Position numbers and translations under genes: made by a program. Source: Enterobacillus tribolii (GTDB lineage: Bacteria; Pseudomonadota; Gammaproteobacteria; Enterobacterales; Enterobacteriaceae). From it: a stretch of DNA of 64,000 nt. Where the stretch lies: the NCBI RefSeq assembly GCF_003363015.1, contig NZ_QRAP01000004.1, forward strand, positions 152,410-216,409. The letters are read 5' to 3'. A model generated the notes under the pieces. It worked only from the letters and a program-made list of their open reading frames with translations. It was not told where the DNA came from and did not search any database. Positions 18,167 through 27,072 of the stretch are shown here, piece by piece (position 1 is the first letter of the stretch; every line of letters begins with the position of its first letter).

Positions 18167-18192
18167 AGAAGGCCACCTTTCGGTGGCCTTCT
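18167..18192 (-). terminator. Intrinsic terminator shared by the phosphatase gene and uraA
   Basis: An 11-bp perfect stem (AGAAGGCCACC / GGTGGCCTTCT) with a 4-base loop lies between the two convergent genes. On the minus strand it is followed by a T-rich tract, making it the uraA terminator; on the plus strand the tail is poor. Confidence 0.75.
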
Positions 18193-18211
18193 GTCATCAA
18201 CCCGGTCGGCG

Positions 18212-19498
18212 TTATGCTTTTTCCGGGTTATCGTCCGCGTCGATCACTTCTTCTTCGCCACGCACCATGCTGATAACCTTAAACAGCAGGCTCATGCCAA
18301 TACCGACGATCGTCGCCAACGCCATGCCTTTCAGCTCGGCGGCGCCGATATGTACCTTCGCGCCACTGACGCCGATAATCAGAATCACCGATGTCAGGAT
18401 CAGGTTCTGCGCCTTGTTATAATCCACCTTGGATTCGATCAGCACACGAATACCTGAAGCGCCGATCACACCATAAAGCAGCAGCGAAACACCGCCCATC
18501 ACCGGCACCGGGACCATCTGAATCGCCGCCGCCAGCTTACCTACGCAGGAGAGCAGAATCGCCAGCACCGCCGCCCCGCCGATAACCCAGGTGCTGTAAA
18601 CCTTGGTGATCGCCATAACGCCGATGTTTTCTCCGTAGGTGGTATTGGGCGTGGAGCCGAACCAGCCGGAAACAAAGGTAGAGAAACCATTGGCGAACAT
18701 AGAACGGTGCAGGCCGGGGTCACGGATTAAGTCTTTCTTCACGATATTCGCCGTCACCACCAGGTGCCCCACGTGTTCCGCGATCACCACCAGCGCCGCC
18801 GGCAGAATCGTCAGAATCGCGAACCATTCAAACTTCGGATGATAGAAGGTCGGCAGCGCAAACCAATGCGCGTCACGGACCGCCGTCAGGTCAACCATTC
18901 CCATGGCGAAAGCAAGCGCGTAGCCCACCAAGACGCCGATAAGAATCGGGATAATCGCCAGGAAGCCGCGGAACAGCACCGAGCCCAGCACCGTCACCGC
19001 CAGCGTCACCATTGAAACGATGATCACGTTGCTGTCCGGCGTTGCGCCTTCCGCAGGCAACAACCCGGCCATCCCTGCCGCCACGCCGGCCAGTTCCAGG
19101 CCGATAACGGCCACGATGGCCCCCATCGCCGCCGGCGGGAACATCACGTCCAGCCAGCCGGTGCCCGCTTTCTTCACGATAAGCGCCACCAGGCAGAACA
19201 ATACGCCGCAGATGATAAACCCGCCCAGCGCCAGTTCATACCCCAGCGGCAACAGCAGCATCACCGGTGAAATAAAGGCAAAGCTCGACCCCAGATACGC
19301 CGGAATTTTGCCCTTACAGATGAACAGATAAAGCAGCGTACCGATACCGTTGAACAGCAGAATGGTCGCCGGGTTAATCTTGAACAAAATCGGCACCAGT
19401 ACCGTTGCGCCGAACATGGCAAACAGATGCTGGAAGCTCAACGGAATCGTTTGCAGTAGCGGTGGTCGTTCGCTCACTCCAATAACGCGACGCGTCAT
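18212..19498 (-). CDS. uraA: Uracil:proton symporter UraA
   Basis: UraA imports uracil through the inner membrane by proton symport. The 428-residue NCS2-family protein is strongly hydrophobic with about 14 membrane segments, has the conserved HVGHL and STFVSGWFGSTPNTTYGENIGV segments (substrate site around residues 240-290), and ends in a short acidic cytoplasmic tail. Length matches E. coli UraA (429). It lies downstream of upp on the same strand, the conserved upp-uraA unit, although a strong terminator between them limits readthrough. Confidence 0.96.
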   Translation of the reverse strand: MTRRVIGVSERPPLLQTIPLSFQHLFAMFGATVLVPILFKINPATILLFNGIGTLLYLFICKGKIPAYLGSSFAFISPVMLLLPLGYELALGGFIICGVLFCLVALIVKKAGTGWLDVMFPPAAMGAIVAVIGLELAGVAAGMAGLLPAEGATPDSNVIIVSMVTLAVTVLGSVLFRGFLAIIPILIGVLVGYALAFAMGMVDLTAVRDAHWFALPTFYHPKFEWFAILTILPAALVVIAEHVGHLVVTANIVKKDLIRDPGLHRSMFANGFSTFVSGWFGSTPNTTYGENIGVMAITKVYSTWVIGGAAVLAILLSCVGKLAAAIQMVPVPVMGGVSLLLYGVIGASGIRVLIESKVDYNKAQNLILTSVILIIGVSGAKVHIGAAELKGMALATIVGIGMSLLFKVISMVRGEEEVIDADDNPEKA

Positions 19499-19557
19499 GT
19501 CTTTATCCTCTAGCGGTATTATTAAGCGGAAGTACGGGCGCCCTGTTCACGCCCGGC

Positions 19558-19584
19558 AAAAAAAAGCCGACTACGAAGTCGGCT
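19558..19584 (-). terminator. Intrinsic terminator between upp and uraA
   Basis: Perfect 8-bp stem (AGCCGACT / AGTCGGCT) with a 4-base loop, followed on the minus strand by eight T residues. It lies 7 bases after the upp stop and may attenuate uraA expression. Confidence 0.88.
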
Positions 19585-19590
19585 GAATCA

Positions 19591-20217
19591 TTATTTGGTA
19601 CCAAATATTTTATCTCCGGCGTCACCAAGACCCGGAATAATGTAACCTTTTTCGTTCAGGCCTTGATCGATGGAAGCGGTGTAAAGCTCTACGTCAGGAT
19701 GCGCTTTCTCCAGCGCGGCCACCCCTTCCGGCGCGGCAACCAGCACCAGCACCTTAATGCTATGGCAACCCGCTTTTTTCAGCAGGTCGATGGTGGCGAT
19801 CATCGAGCCGCCGGTTGCCAGCATCGGGTCAACCACCAGCGCCATGCGCTCGTCGATGTTAGAAACCAGCTTCTGGAAATAAGGCACCGGCTCCAGCGTT
19901 TCTTCGTTACGGTAGATCCCTACCACGCTGATGCGCGCGCTCGGCACGTGTTCCAATACACCTTCCATCATCCCCAGCCCGGCACGCAGGATCGGCACAA
20001 CGGTAATCTTTTTCCCCTTGATCTGTTCTACTTCAACCGGGCCGCACCATCCTTCGATGGTCACTTTCTCGGTTTCCAGATCTGAGGTTGCTTCATAGGT
20101 CAGCAAACTACCCACTTCCGAAGCCAGCTCGCGAAAACGCTTGGTGCTGATATCGTGTTCACGCATGAGGCCCAGTTTATGTTTTACCAGCGGGTGTTTT
20201 ACCTCAACGATCTTCAT
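19591..20217 (-). CDS. upp: Uracil phosphoribosyltransferase Upp
   Basis: Upp converts uracil and PRPP to UMP in pyrimidine salvage. The 208-residue protein is nearly identical to E. coli Upp, including the PRPP-binding motif [16 protein letters not shown] near residues 126-141 and the uracil-binding [12 protein letters not shown] near 192-203. Two ATG codons lie in tandem; the second (20217) fits the GGGAG ribosome spacing and the homologous N-terminus [10 protein letters not shown]. It is divergent from purM. Confidence 0.97.
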   Translation of the reverse strand: MKIVEVKHPLVKHKLGLMREHDISTKRFRELASEVGSLLTYEATSDLETEKVTIEGWCGPVEVEQIKGKKITVVPILRAGLGMMEGVLEHVPSARISVVGIYRNEETLEPVPYFQKLVSNIDERMALVVDPMLATGGSMIATIDLLKKAGCHSIKVLVLVAAPEGVAALEKAHPDVELYTASIDQGLNEKGYIIPGLGDAGDKIFGTK

Positions 20218-20370
20218 CATTATTCTCCCAGTCAGCGGTCGGCGCCCAAAAAAATCGCGAGATTATACCTCCTTTTGCCGTTTACGCCACGGTTAAAATC
20301 GTGATCCAGATCAGTATAGAGGGGATATTTATCTCCGGGGATGAAAAACCCGATCCCTCTCACAAGCCAC

Positions 20371-20386
20371 TCGCAAACGTTTGCTT
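20371..20386 (+). promoter_or_regulatory. PurR operator of purMN
   Basis: The 16 bases TCGCAAACGTTTGCTT match the PurR consensus ACGCAAACGTTTGCGT at 14 positions with both half-sites intact. A -10-like TAGAAT follows at 20394-20399, so the operator would overlap the -35 region of the purM promoter, as in E. coli. Confidence 0.85.
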
Positions 20387-20444
20387 CGACTGTTAGAATT
20401 AGCGCGTTTCTTGACATACGCCTAACCGCCATGGGGATTTCGCA

Positions 20445-21482
20445 GTGAGTAACAAAACCACTCTGAGCTACAAAGACGCCGGTGTAGACATTGATGCAGG
20501 CAATGCATTGGTAGATCGCATTAAAGGGGTTGTAAAAGAGACCCGCCGCCCGGAAGTCATGGGCGGACTGGGAGGCTTTGGCGCCCTGTGCGCGCTGCCG
20601 CAGAAATACCGTGAACCGATTCTGGTGTCCGGCACCGACGGCGTAGGCACCAAGCTGCGTCTGGCGATGGACCTGAAACGCCACGACACCATCGGCATCG
20701 ATCTGGTCGCCATGTGCGTGAACGATTTGGTGGTTCAGGGCGCGGAACCCCTGTTTTTCCTCGACTACTACGCCACCGGCAAACTCGACGTTGACACCGC
20801 GGCCAGCGTCATCAGCGGCATCGCCGAAGGTTGCAAGCAGTCCGGCTGCGCGCTGGTCGGCGGAGAAACCGCGGAAATGCCGGGGATGTATCACGGCGAA
20901 GACTATGACGTGGCGGGCTTTTGCGTCGGCGTGGTGGAAAAATCAGAGATTATCGACGGCAGCAAAGTGCAGGCCGGCGATGCGCTGATCGCGTTAGGCT
21001 CCAGCGGCCCGCATTCCAACGGCTATTCTCTGGTACGTAAAATCCTGGAAGTCAGCGGCGCCGATCCGCTGCAACAGCAGTTGGAAGGCAAACCGCTGGC
21101 CGATCACCTGCTGGAACCGACGCGTATTTACGTTAAACCGGTGTTGAAACTGATCGAAGAACATGACATCCACGCCGTGGCCCACCTGACCGGCGGCGGC
21201 TTCTGGGAAAACATCCCGCGCGTACTGCCTGCGGGAACCCAGGCGGTAATTGACGAAGCAAGCTGGCAGTGGCCTGCCGTTTTCAACTGGCTGCGCGAAG
21301 CCGGCAACGTCAGCACGCATGAAATGTACCGCACCTTCAACTGCGGCGTGGGCATGATTATCGCCCTGCCCGCCACGCAGGCCGACGCGGCTGTCGCCCT
21401 GATGAAAAACCTGGGCGAAAACGCCTGGAAAATCGGTACAATTGCTGCTTCGGATTCTGAACAGCGCGTGGTTATCCAGTAA
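20445..21482 (+). CDS. purM: AIR synthetase PurM
   Basis: PurM (phosphoribosylformylglycinamidine cyclo-ligase) closes the imidazole ring, turning FGAM into AIR with ATP in de novo purine synthesis. The 345-residue protein has the family's Gly-rich ATP segment [11 protein letters not shown], the GTDGVGTKL motif near residue 66 and the conserved [12 protein letters not shown] near 140; length equals E. coli PurM. The start is GTG at 20445 behind a GGGGAT ribosome site, as in E. coli. It is the first gene of the purMN operon, under a PurR box. Confidence 0.97.
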   Translation: MSNKTTLSYKDAGVDIDAGNALVDRIKGVVKETRRPEVMGGLGGFGALCALPQKYREPILVSGTDGVGTKLRLAMDLKRHDTIGIDLVAMCVNDLVVQGAEPLFFLDYYATGKLDVDTAASVISGIAEGCKQSGCALVGGETAEMPGMYHGEDYDVAGFCVGVVEKSEIIDGSKVQAGDALIALGSSGPHSNGYSLVRKILEVSGADPLQQQLEGKPLADHLLEPTRIYVKPVLKLIEEHDIHAVAHLTGGGFWENIPRVLPAGTQAVIDEASWQWPAVFNWLREAGNVSTHEMYRTFNCGVGMIIALPATQADAAVALMKNLGENAWKIGTIAASDSEQRVVIQ

Positions 21483-22121
21483 ATGAAAAACATTGTTGTG
21501 CTGATCTCTGGTCAGGGAAGCAACCTGCAGGCGTTGATTGACGCCTGCAACGACGGGCGTATTAATGCGCGCATCAGCGCAGTTTTCAGCAACAAAGCAC
21601 AGGCCTATGGGCTGGAGCGGGCGCGTGAAGCAGGCATTCCCGCTCACGCACTCGATCCCGCCGGTTACCCGGATCGCGATGCCTTCGATCAGGCACTGGC
21701 ACAGCAGATTGACGCCGCCCAACCCGATCTGGTGGTACTGGCCGGCTACATGCGCATTCTCTCGCCGCGCTTTGTCCAGCACTACGCCGGGCGCATGCTC
21801 AACATTCACCCTTCCCTGCTGCCCAAATATCCCGGGCTGCACACGCACCGCCAGGCCATCGGCAACGGCGATGAAGAGCACGGCACATCGGTTCACTTCG
21901 TCACTGACGAGCTGGACGGCGGCCCGGTGATCCTTCAGGCCAAGGTGCCGATTTTCCCGCAGGACAGCGAAGAAGAAGTGATTGAGCGGGTGCAGGCGCA
22001 GGAGCATGCAATTTACCCGCTGGTCGTCAGTTGGTTCATTGATGGCCGGCTGCAAATGCGCGACAACGCCGCATGGCTGGACGGAGAACGCTTACCGTTG
22101 CAGGGATATGCGGCGGACTAA
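21483..22121 (+). CDS. purN: GAR transformylase PurN
   Basis: PurN transfers a formyl group from 10-formyl-tetrahydrofolate to glycinamide ribonucleotide. The 212-residue protein shows the N-terminal VLISGQGSNLQA phosphate-binding loop, the catalytic LNIHPSLLPKYPGLHTH segment (Asn106, His108 region) and the conserved VTDELDGG (Asp144 region). The ATG follows the purM stop with no gap, so translation is coupled. A terminator lies about 30 bases downstream. Confidence 0.97.
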   Translation: MKNIVVLISGQGSNLQALIDACNDGRINARISAVFSNKAQAYGLERAREAGIPAHALDPAGYPDRDAFDQALAQQIDAAQPDLVVLAGYMRILSPRFVQHYAGRMLNIHPSLLPKYPGLHTHRQAIGNGDEEHGTSVHFVTDELDGGPVILQAKVPIFPQDSEEEVIERVQAQEHAIYPLVVSWFIDGRLQMRDNAAWLDGERLPLQGYAAD

Positions 22122-22149
22122 ACCATTCTCCGACAAACGGACGTTAACA

Positions 22150-22178
22150 AGCGGACTGCTCAGGCATCCGCTTTTTTT
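22150..22178 (+). terminator. Intrinsic terminator of purMN
   Basis: Hairpin AGCGGA / TCCGCT, with an inner TGC/GCA pairing, followed by seven T residues, about 30 bases after the purN stop. Confidence 0.82.
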
Positions 22179-22259
22179 ATACTTTCGTTAACCATATCGC
22201 GGCACCATCTATTACGCTGCGGCATAATCACAGGTTGCTGAATTTGCCGGGAGAGATAA

Positions 22260-22622
22260 ATGGATAACGCTGAGCTGATTGAATACTGCCTGACAAAACC
22301 GGGCGCGGTACACGACTATAAAGCGGAATGGGAAGCCGACCGTGTTTGTGTTTCCGGCAAAATGTTTGCCATGCTGGGCGATTTAAACGGCCGGCCGATT
22401 ATCTCCCTCAAAAGCGAACCGGATCGCGCTGATGTACTGCGTCAGGCTTATGACGATATTATTCCGGGGTACTATCTGAATAAGAAGCACTGGAATACGT
22501 TATTTCTTGATGGTTCCCTTCCGGAAGAACTGGTTTACGAAAGTATTGATCATTCTTACCGGTTGGTGACTCAGGGGCTGACGAAAAAGGTACAGAAAGC
22601 ACTGGGGTTGCTGGGGGAATAA
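22260..22622 (+). CDS. MmcQ/YjbR family protein
   Basis: The 120-residue protein belongs to the MmcQ/YjbR family: the N-terminal EYCLTKPGAVHDYKAEW, the central VSGKMFAMLGDLNGRPIISLKS and the C-terminal YYLNKKHWNTLFLDGSLPEELVYESIDHSY are characteristic. The fold is CyaY-like with a probable DNA- or nucleotide-related role, but no biochemical function is established. The ATG at 22260 has GGGAGAGATA upstream. It is the first gene after purN, at the left edge of the large accessory insertion. Confidence 0.85.
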   Translation: MDNAELIEYCLTKPGAVHDYKAEWEADRVCVSGKMFAMLGDLNGRPIISLKSEPDRADVLRQAYDDIIPGYYLNKKHWNTLFLDGSLPEELVYESIDHSYRLVTQGLTKKVQKALGLLGE

Positions 22623-23025
22623 ATCACACTCCTGCGGGATACACTCTTAAAGCGTGCAGAACGATTCAAACAGATACTTAAATTTTTTATATTATACAGA
22701 AACTGTAATTCCCTTATTTAATGCGGTCTGAACAGGCCGCTTTTCGTTTATTTCAGAAAAAGCAAACAACCGCCTCTCAACGTGTAAACCAGATAAAACC
22801 GCATCCATAGCCCTCTCTCCTGCAGTTCTTATATAAACCCGACAACCCGGAATTTGCTGGTAATAAAACGTAACCAGCATTAAGAAAGCAAATGATTGCT
22901 TAAAAGGAGCATATCGGAATAATCACATATACAACTATCCATGAGTGACATATATTAGAAAATATTAATCATTCGGTTTTACATCAACGCCTGAAGCAGC
23001 TATTTCAGATGACAAGGAAGTTCTT
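22623..23025. other. Intergenic region before the type VI secretion island
   Basis: About 400 bases, increasingly AT-rich toward vgrG. I see no gene, strong hairpin or repeat; it should hold the vgrG promoter. The shift in base composition probably marks the island boundary. Confidence 0.45.
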
Positions 23026-25311
23026 ATGTCGAGCCGTATTATCGCCCATACTCCTCTTGAAAAAGGTGTCCTGTTATTCCGTGCATTGTCAGGCGTTGAA
23101 TCCCTGTCAGCACCGTTCGACTTTACCGTTGAGCTATTAAGCGAAAGTGATCGCGTCCCGCCTAAGAGTTTATTAGGGCAGTCGCTGACGCTTGAAATTC
23201 CACTCCCGTCGCAAGCCCCCCGCTTCCTTAACGGAAAAATAACCGCGGTGGCCGTCGGCAATGAGGAACGTGACGGTACACGCTATACCTCCTATAACGT
23301 GCATCTTCAGTCTGATTTATGGCCGCTGACGCAGGACAAAAACTTCCGTATTTTTCAGGAGCAGTCCGTACCGCAAATCATTAAAACCCTGCTTGGCGAA
23401 TACAATATCGGATTTGACGACCGCTTAACCAGCAACTATCGCCTGTGGGAATACTGTGTACAATATAATGAAAGCACCTTCAACTTCATCAGCCGGCTCA
23501 TGGAGCTGGAAGGGATCTATTACTACTTCAGCCATGACCGGGACAAACATACCCTGATCCTTGCCGATGCGCCCCAGCTTCACTCGGCTTTCAGCGGCTA
23601 TGAAACCATTCCTTATATTCAGACGCCCGGCGGCGGCGTCGGCGACAGTGAAGGCATCAGCCAATGGACGCTGGCCGAGCAGGCCACGCCCGGCATTTAC
23701 AGCCTGAGCGACTACGATTTCCGCAAGCCTAACGCCTGGCTGTTCCAGGCCCGGCAAAATCCGGTTTCCCCCTCACCGGGGCAGATCGACGTCTATGAGT
23801 GGCCGGGACGCTACACCGAACATCAGCAGGGCGAGTTCTATGCCCGCGTTCGTCAGGAAGCCTGGAAAGCCGAACATCAGCAAATTGAAGCACATGCGAC
23901 CACATTTGGCGTTGTGCCCGGACATACCTTCACGCTGAGCAAAGCGCCCTATGCCGCTGATAACGGCGACTACCTGATCATCAGCGCACGCTACCTCTTG
24001 CGCGAAAATGGCTATACCAGCGGCGACAGCGGGGAAATTGAACAAAATATAGACTTCACCGTCATTCCTGCCGACACCCCCTGGCATCCCAGGCAGTATG
24101 CGGAGTGGCCGAAAACCCACGGCCCGCAGACGGCCCGGGTGGTCGGGCCGGCCGGTGAGTCCATCTGGACCGACAAATACGGCCGGATCAAAGTGAAGTT
24201 TCACTGGGATCGCTTTGGCCCCGATGATGCGGGAAGTTCCTGCTGGGTGCGCGTTTCCAGCGCCTGGGCGGGGCAAGGCTACGGCGGCGTCCAGATACCG
24301 CGCGTTGGCGACGAAGTGGTTGTGGACTTCATCAACGGCGATCCGGATCGCCCCATCGTTATCGGCCGCGTCTATAACGACGCCTGCATGCCCCCGTGGT
24401 CACTGCCGGCCGGGGCAACGCAAATGGGCTTCCTCAGCCGCACCAAAGACGGCGACAGCAGCACCGGCAACGCCCTGCGCTTTGAAGATAAAGCCGGGGC
24501 GGAGCAAATGTGGCTCAACGCGCACCGCAACATGGACACCAACGTCAACAACGACGCGACCGCCACCATCGGCAATAATCTGAGCACCTCGGTAGCGGGT
24601 CAGGAAGACCACAGCGTAACCGGCGATCGCAACCACGCGGTACAGGGTAACGAAGCTATTTCCGTCCAGGGAGATGAAACGGTTTCTATTCAGGGCAACG
24701 AAACCACTGACATTAAAGGTAACCGCACGCGGGCCGTAACCGGCAACGAAGAATGCAGCGTCGACGGAAACCGCACCGCAACAGTCAAGGGCGACGAAAC
24801 CCGCGAAGTCACCGGCAAATGCACAGAAACCATCACCGGAATTCACACCTTTACGGCCCAAAGTAATCAGGAAATCACCGTTGACGGAACACAGACAATG
24901 ACCGTCAACGACAACCGCAGCTGCACCGTAAATGCCGACGAAACGCAGCACATTACGGGGCAACAAACGGTCACGATCGGTAACGCCCAGGAAACCACTA
25001 TCACCACTACACGCAAGCTGAACGTCTTAGGGCCCGTCACCCGTACGTTTATGGCCGGTGAAACCACCAGCGTCATCGGCATGCAGCAGTCTACCGTCGT
25101 GGGCGGACGTATTGCCGGCGTGATCGGCGCGGATCTCAGATCGGCCATATGCATTACCGATGCCGCGATGACGAAACACACCCTGATGGTCGGCGGCAGT
25201 GGTATTGAGATCACTCCCGGTAAAATCGAAATATCGGCCGGTGGCTCCACCGTTGTTATCGATGGCAGCGGAGTCACCCTCAACGGCAGCAAAATCGATC
25301 TGAATGCATAA
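23026..25311 (+). CDS. vgrG: Type VI secretion tip protein VgrG
   Basis: VgrG is the trimeric spike at the tip of the T6SS tube and carries effectors. The 761-residue protein has the gp27-like base (about 1-380), the OB-fold/gp5-like section with the conserved SCWVRVSSAWAGQGYGG and IPRVGDEVVVDFINGDPDRPIVIGRVYN motifs (about 400-460), and a long beta-prism needle (about 510-700) of degenerate GNxxxxVxGxET repeats. It lacks an obvious extra effector domain at its C-terminus. The ATG has AAGGAAG upstream. No T6SS structural genes are in the window, so this is an orphan VgrG cluster relying on machinery elsewhere. Confidence 0.95.
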   Translation: MSSRIIAHTPLEKGVLLFRALSGVESLSAPFDFTVELLSESDRVPPKSLLGQSLTLEIPLPSQAPRFLNGKITAVAVGNEERDGTRYTSYNVHLQSDLWPLTQDKNFRIFQEQSVPQIIKTLLGEYNIGFDDRLTSNYRLWEYCVQYNESTFNFISRLMELEGIYYYFSHDRDKHTLILADAPQLHSAFSGYETIPYIQTPGGGVGDSEGISQWTLAEQATPGIYSLSDYDFRKPNAWLFQARQNPVSPSPGQIDVYEWPGRYTEHQQGEFYARVRQEAWKAEHQQIEAHATTFGVVPGHTFTLSKAPYAADNGDYLIISARYLLRENGYTSGDSGEIEQNIDFTVIPADTPWHPRQYAEWPKTHGPQTARVVGPAGESIWTDKYGRIKVKFHWDRFGPDDAGSSCWVRVSSAWAGQGYGGVQIPRVGDEVVVDFINGDPDRPIVIGRVYNDACMPPWSLPAGATQMGFLSRTKDGDSSTGNALRFEDKAGAEQMWLNAHRNMDTNVNNDATATIGNNLSTSVAGQEDHSVTGDRNHAVQGNEAISVQGDETVSIQGNETTDIKGNRTRAVTGNEECSVDGNRTATVKGDETREVTGKCTETITGIHTFTAQSNQEITVDGTQTMTVNDNRSCTVNADETQHITGQQTVTIGNAQETTITTTRKLNVLGPVTRTFMAGETTSVIGMQQSTVVGGRIAGVIGADLRSAICITDAAMTKHTLMVGGSGIEITPGKIEISAGGSTVVIDGSGVTLNGSKIDLNA

Positions 25312-25341
25312 TTTCTGAATGCAGAATTATTGAGGAATAGC

Positions 25342-26937
25342 GTGAATACAGGAAGTATCAAAACGCCCGTGGAGCATCAGGTCGAATGGCTGGCCCAGGC
25401 CTGGCTTTCCACTCTGCAAAATCCGCAGATGCGCCTGCTGACGATCCGCAGCCGCGATGATGCGCGGGCGGTGGCGCAAACATTTCTCGCCCTGCAGGAA
25501 CAACAGCCGGGAGAACACGGCATTCCCGACCTTTTTGTCACTTTCACCTGCCCTTTTACCACAGGTTACGACTACAGCCAGAGTCTGGTTGATGCGCTGA
25601 TCGGAAAATATCAGAACAGCGACGCCGTGGCGTCGTACTGGGAAGCGGAAAAACGCCCCGTAACGCAGGGGGCGGAAACCCTGTCCTGCTTTCAGCATTT
25701 TGCATCGCATCACCGCGCCAACTTTCGCTATCTGGCCGTGATGCTCTCCCCCGAATCCGTCAGCGATAGACAGCTATTCACCCGCTGGATCGGCGACATT
25801 GCCAGCACTGTTCCGGACAACATTCGTCTGGTTTTCTGCGACACCGACGTTCAGCCGGAGTGGCAGTTTTTGCTGGACAAACATGCAGCTCACGCCGGGC
25901 TTATCACGCTGCCCACCGATGGGCTGCAACTGATGCGCGAAACTTATTACCAACAGGCTGCGGGAGAACGCGACGCGGATGCCGGCCGTTACCGCTCCCT
26001 GTTGCTTGACTGCTTCATTCTTCTGGAAAAGGGAACGCCCGCCCAGCTCACTCAGCGGGCGGAACAGGCACTGAGCCTCGCCGGCAAAAAGGGATGGCAT
26101 GCGCAAAGCGCTATCGTCCACAACATGATCGCCGGTGGTCATCTGAAGGCCGGCGATGCGCCCAAAGCCATTGCGGCTTATCAGGAAGCCCGCCGGTGCG
26201 CACAGGCGATTCCACAAGCGGACCAGCGCCTGCAACACCTGATGCAGGCCGATTTCTCTCTTGGTGGCGCTCACTACTCGGTCAACGCATACCAACAGGC
26301 CGCACGGGCCTACACGGATGCGGCAAACTGGGCGCAACAGGCCGGAAATGTTTATTACGCCATTGACGGCCACCGGATGGCAGGGCACTGCCACCTGCGC
26401 CGGCATCATCCGGATGACGCCTCGGCGGCGTTCGCCCGGGCAATGCAGTTGGGTAAGTCATTGCCGGCTGGGCAACGCCTGGCGACGACGCTGCCGTTCG
26501 TTTTCCAGGAATTACTCCGCCTGCACGACGCCCCACGCACCGATGCGCTGAGCCAATGCGCAGAGAAACATAAACAGCAGGACTGCAACCTGCTTACTGC
26601 GGCTGACGAACGGGTAAAACATCTGCCTGCCCCCATCAGCGCAGATGACATTGATGCGGTGAACAAGCAACTGCACAACGGGCAAATCGCGCTTTTCAAT
26701 CAAACCCGCCAGCATCGCGAGCAGTTAATCCTGAAAGGCAATACGGACTTCAAGAATACCGTCGCTATGGCGCGGCAGTATCTGCACGAAGGCTGGAACG
26801 GCTTGCCGGATATTCCCCACCCGCTTGACGCCCCATACCGCACCTGGACCGCGATGCCCAACTACCTGGCTCAGCCGGAAAATAATATGGCAGATTCCTT
26901 TATTTCTCAGCATCACAAGGATGGTTCTTTATCATGA
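25342..26937 (+). CDS. TPR-repeat protein of the VgrG/Rhs cluster, probable effector-loading factor
   Basis: The 531-residue protein has an N-terminal domain (about 1-200) with LARCO-type alpha/beta character (RLLTIRSRDDARAVAQTF, NIRLVFCDTDV) and a helical TPR-like region (about 205-400) with repeats such as AIAAYQEARRCAQAI and AARAYTDAANWAQQAGNVYYAI. I do not recognise a named family. GTG at 25342 has GAGGA upstream; a TTG at 25330 gives four more residues. Placed between vgrG and rhs, where Rhs clusters often carry an EagR (DUF1795) chaperone, it may serve as adaptor or chaperone for the Rhs protein; this is inference from position. Its stop overlaps the next start (ATGA). Confidence 0.75.
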   Translation: MNTGSIKTPVEHQVEWLAQAWLSTLQNPQMRLLTIRSRDDARAVAQTFLALQEQQPGEHGIPDLFVTFTCPFTTGYDYSQSLVDALIGKYQNSDAVASYWEAEKRPVTQGAETLSCFQHFASHHRANFRYLAVMLSPESVSDRQLFTRWIGDIASTVPDNIRLVFCDTDVQPEWQFLLDKHAAHAGLITLPTDGLQLMRETYYQQAAGERDADAGRYRSLLLDCFILLEKGTPAQLTQRAEQALSLAGKKGWHAQSAIVHNMIAGGHLKAGDAPKAIAAYQEARRCAQAIPQADQRLQHLMQADFSLGGAHYSVNAYQQAARAYTDAANWAQQAGNVYYAIDGHRMAGHCHLRRHHPDDASAAFARAMQLGKSLPAGQRLATTLPFVFQELLRLHDAPRTDALSQCAEKHKQQDCNLLTAADERVKHLPAPISADDIDAVNKQLHNGQIALFNQTRQHREQLILKGNTDFKNTVAMARQYLHEGWNGLPDIPHPLDAPYRTWTAMPNYLAQPENNMADSFISQHHKDGSLS

Positions 26938-27062
26938 AATCAAAACTCCTGAGCGTAATCACCGTTGCCGTCGTACTGATGCTGTTTGTCTGGGCCTCCG
27001 ACGGAGATTTTGCCACTGAGGCGCGTAATTTCATGCGGCAGTTATTGCGCGCCGTCTTCTGA
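26934..27062 (+). CDS. 42-residue single-pass membrane peptide in the Rhs cluster
   Basis: The ATG overlaps the stop of the TPR gene (ATGA at 26934-26937), and the TGA ends 10 bases before the rhs ATG, so it is embedded in the operon with translational coupling. The peptide has a basic start MKSK, a hydrophobic stretch LLSVITVAVVLMLFVWA (residues 5-21) and a short amphipathic tail ending RQLLRAVF. It could be a membrane anchor or a small helper of Rhs loading. No family is recognised; its position, not its sequence, is the main evidence. Confidence 0.6.
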   Translation: MKSKLLSVITVAVVLMLFVWASDGDFATEARNFMRQLLRAVF

Positions 27063-27072
27063 GGTGTGAGAT

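Noticed and set aside
20994..22055. 353-codon frame opposite purM-purN
   Set aside because: Antisense shadow spanning two well-identified genes; no plausible start signal.
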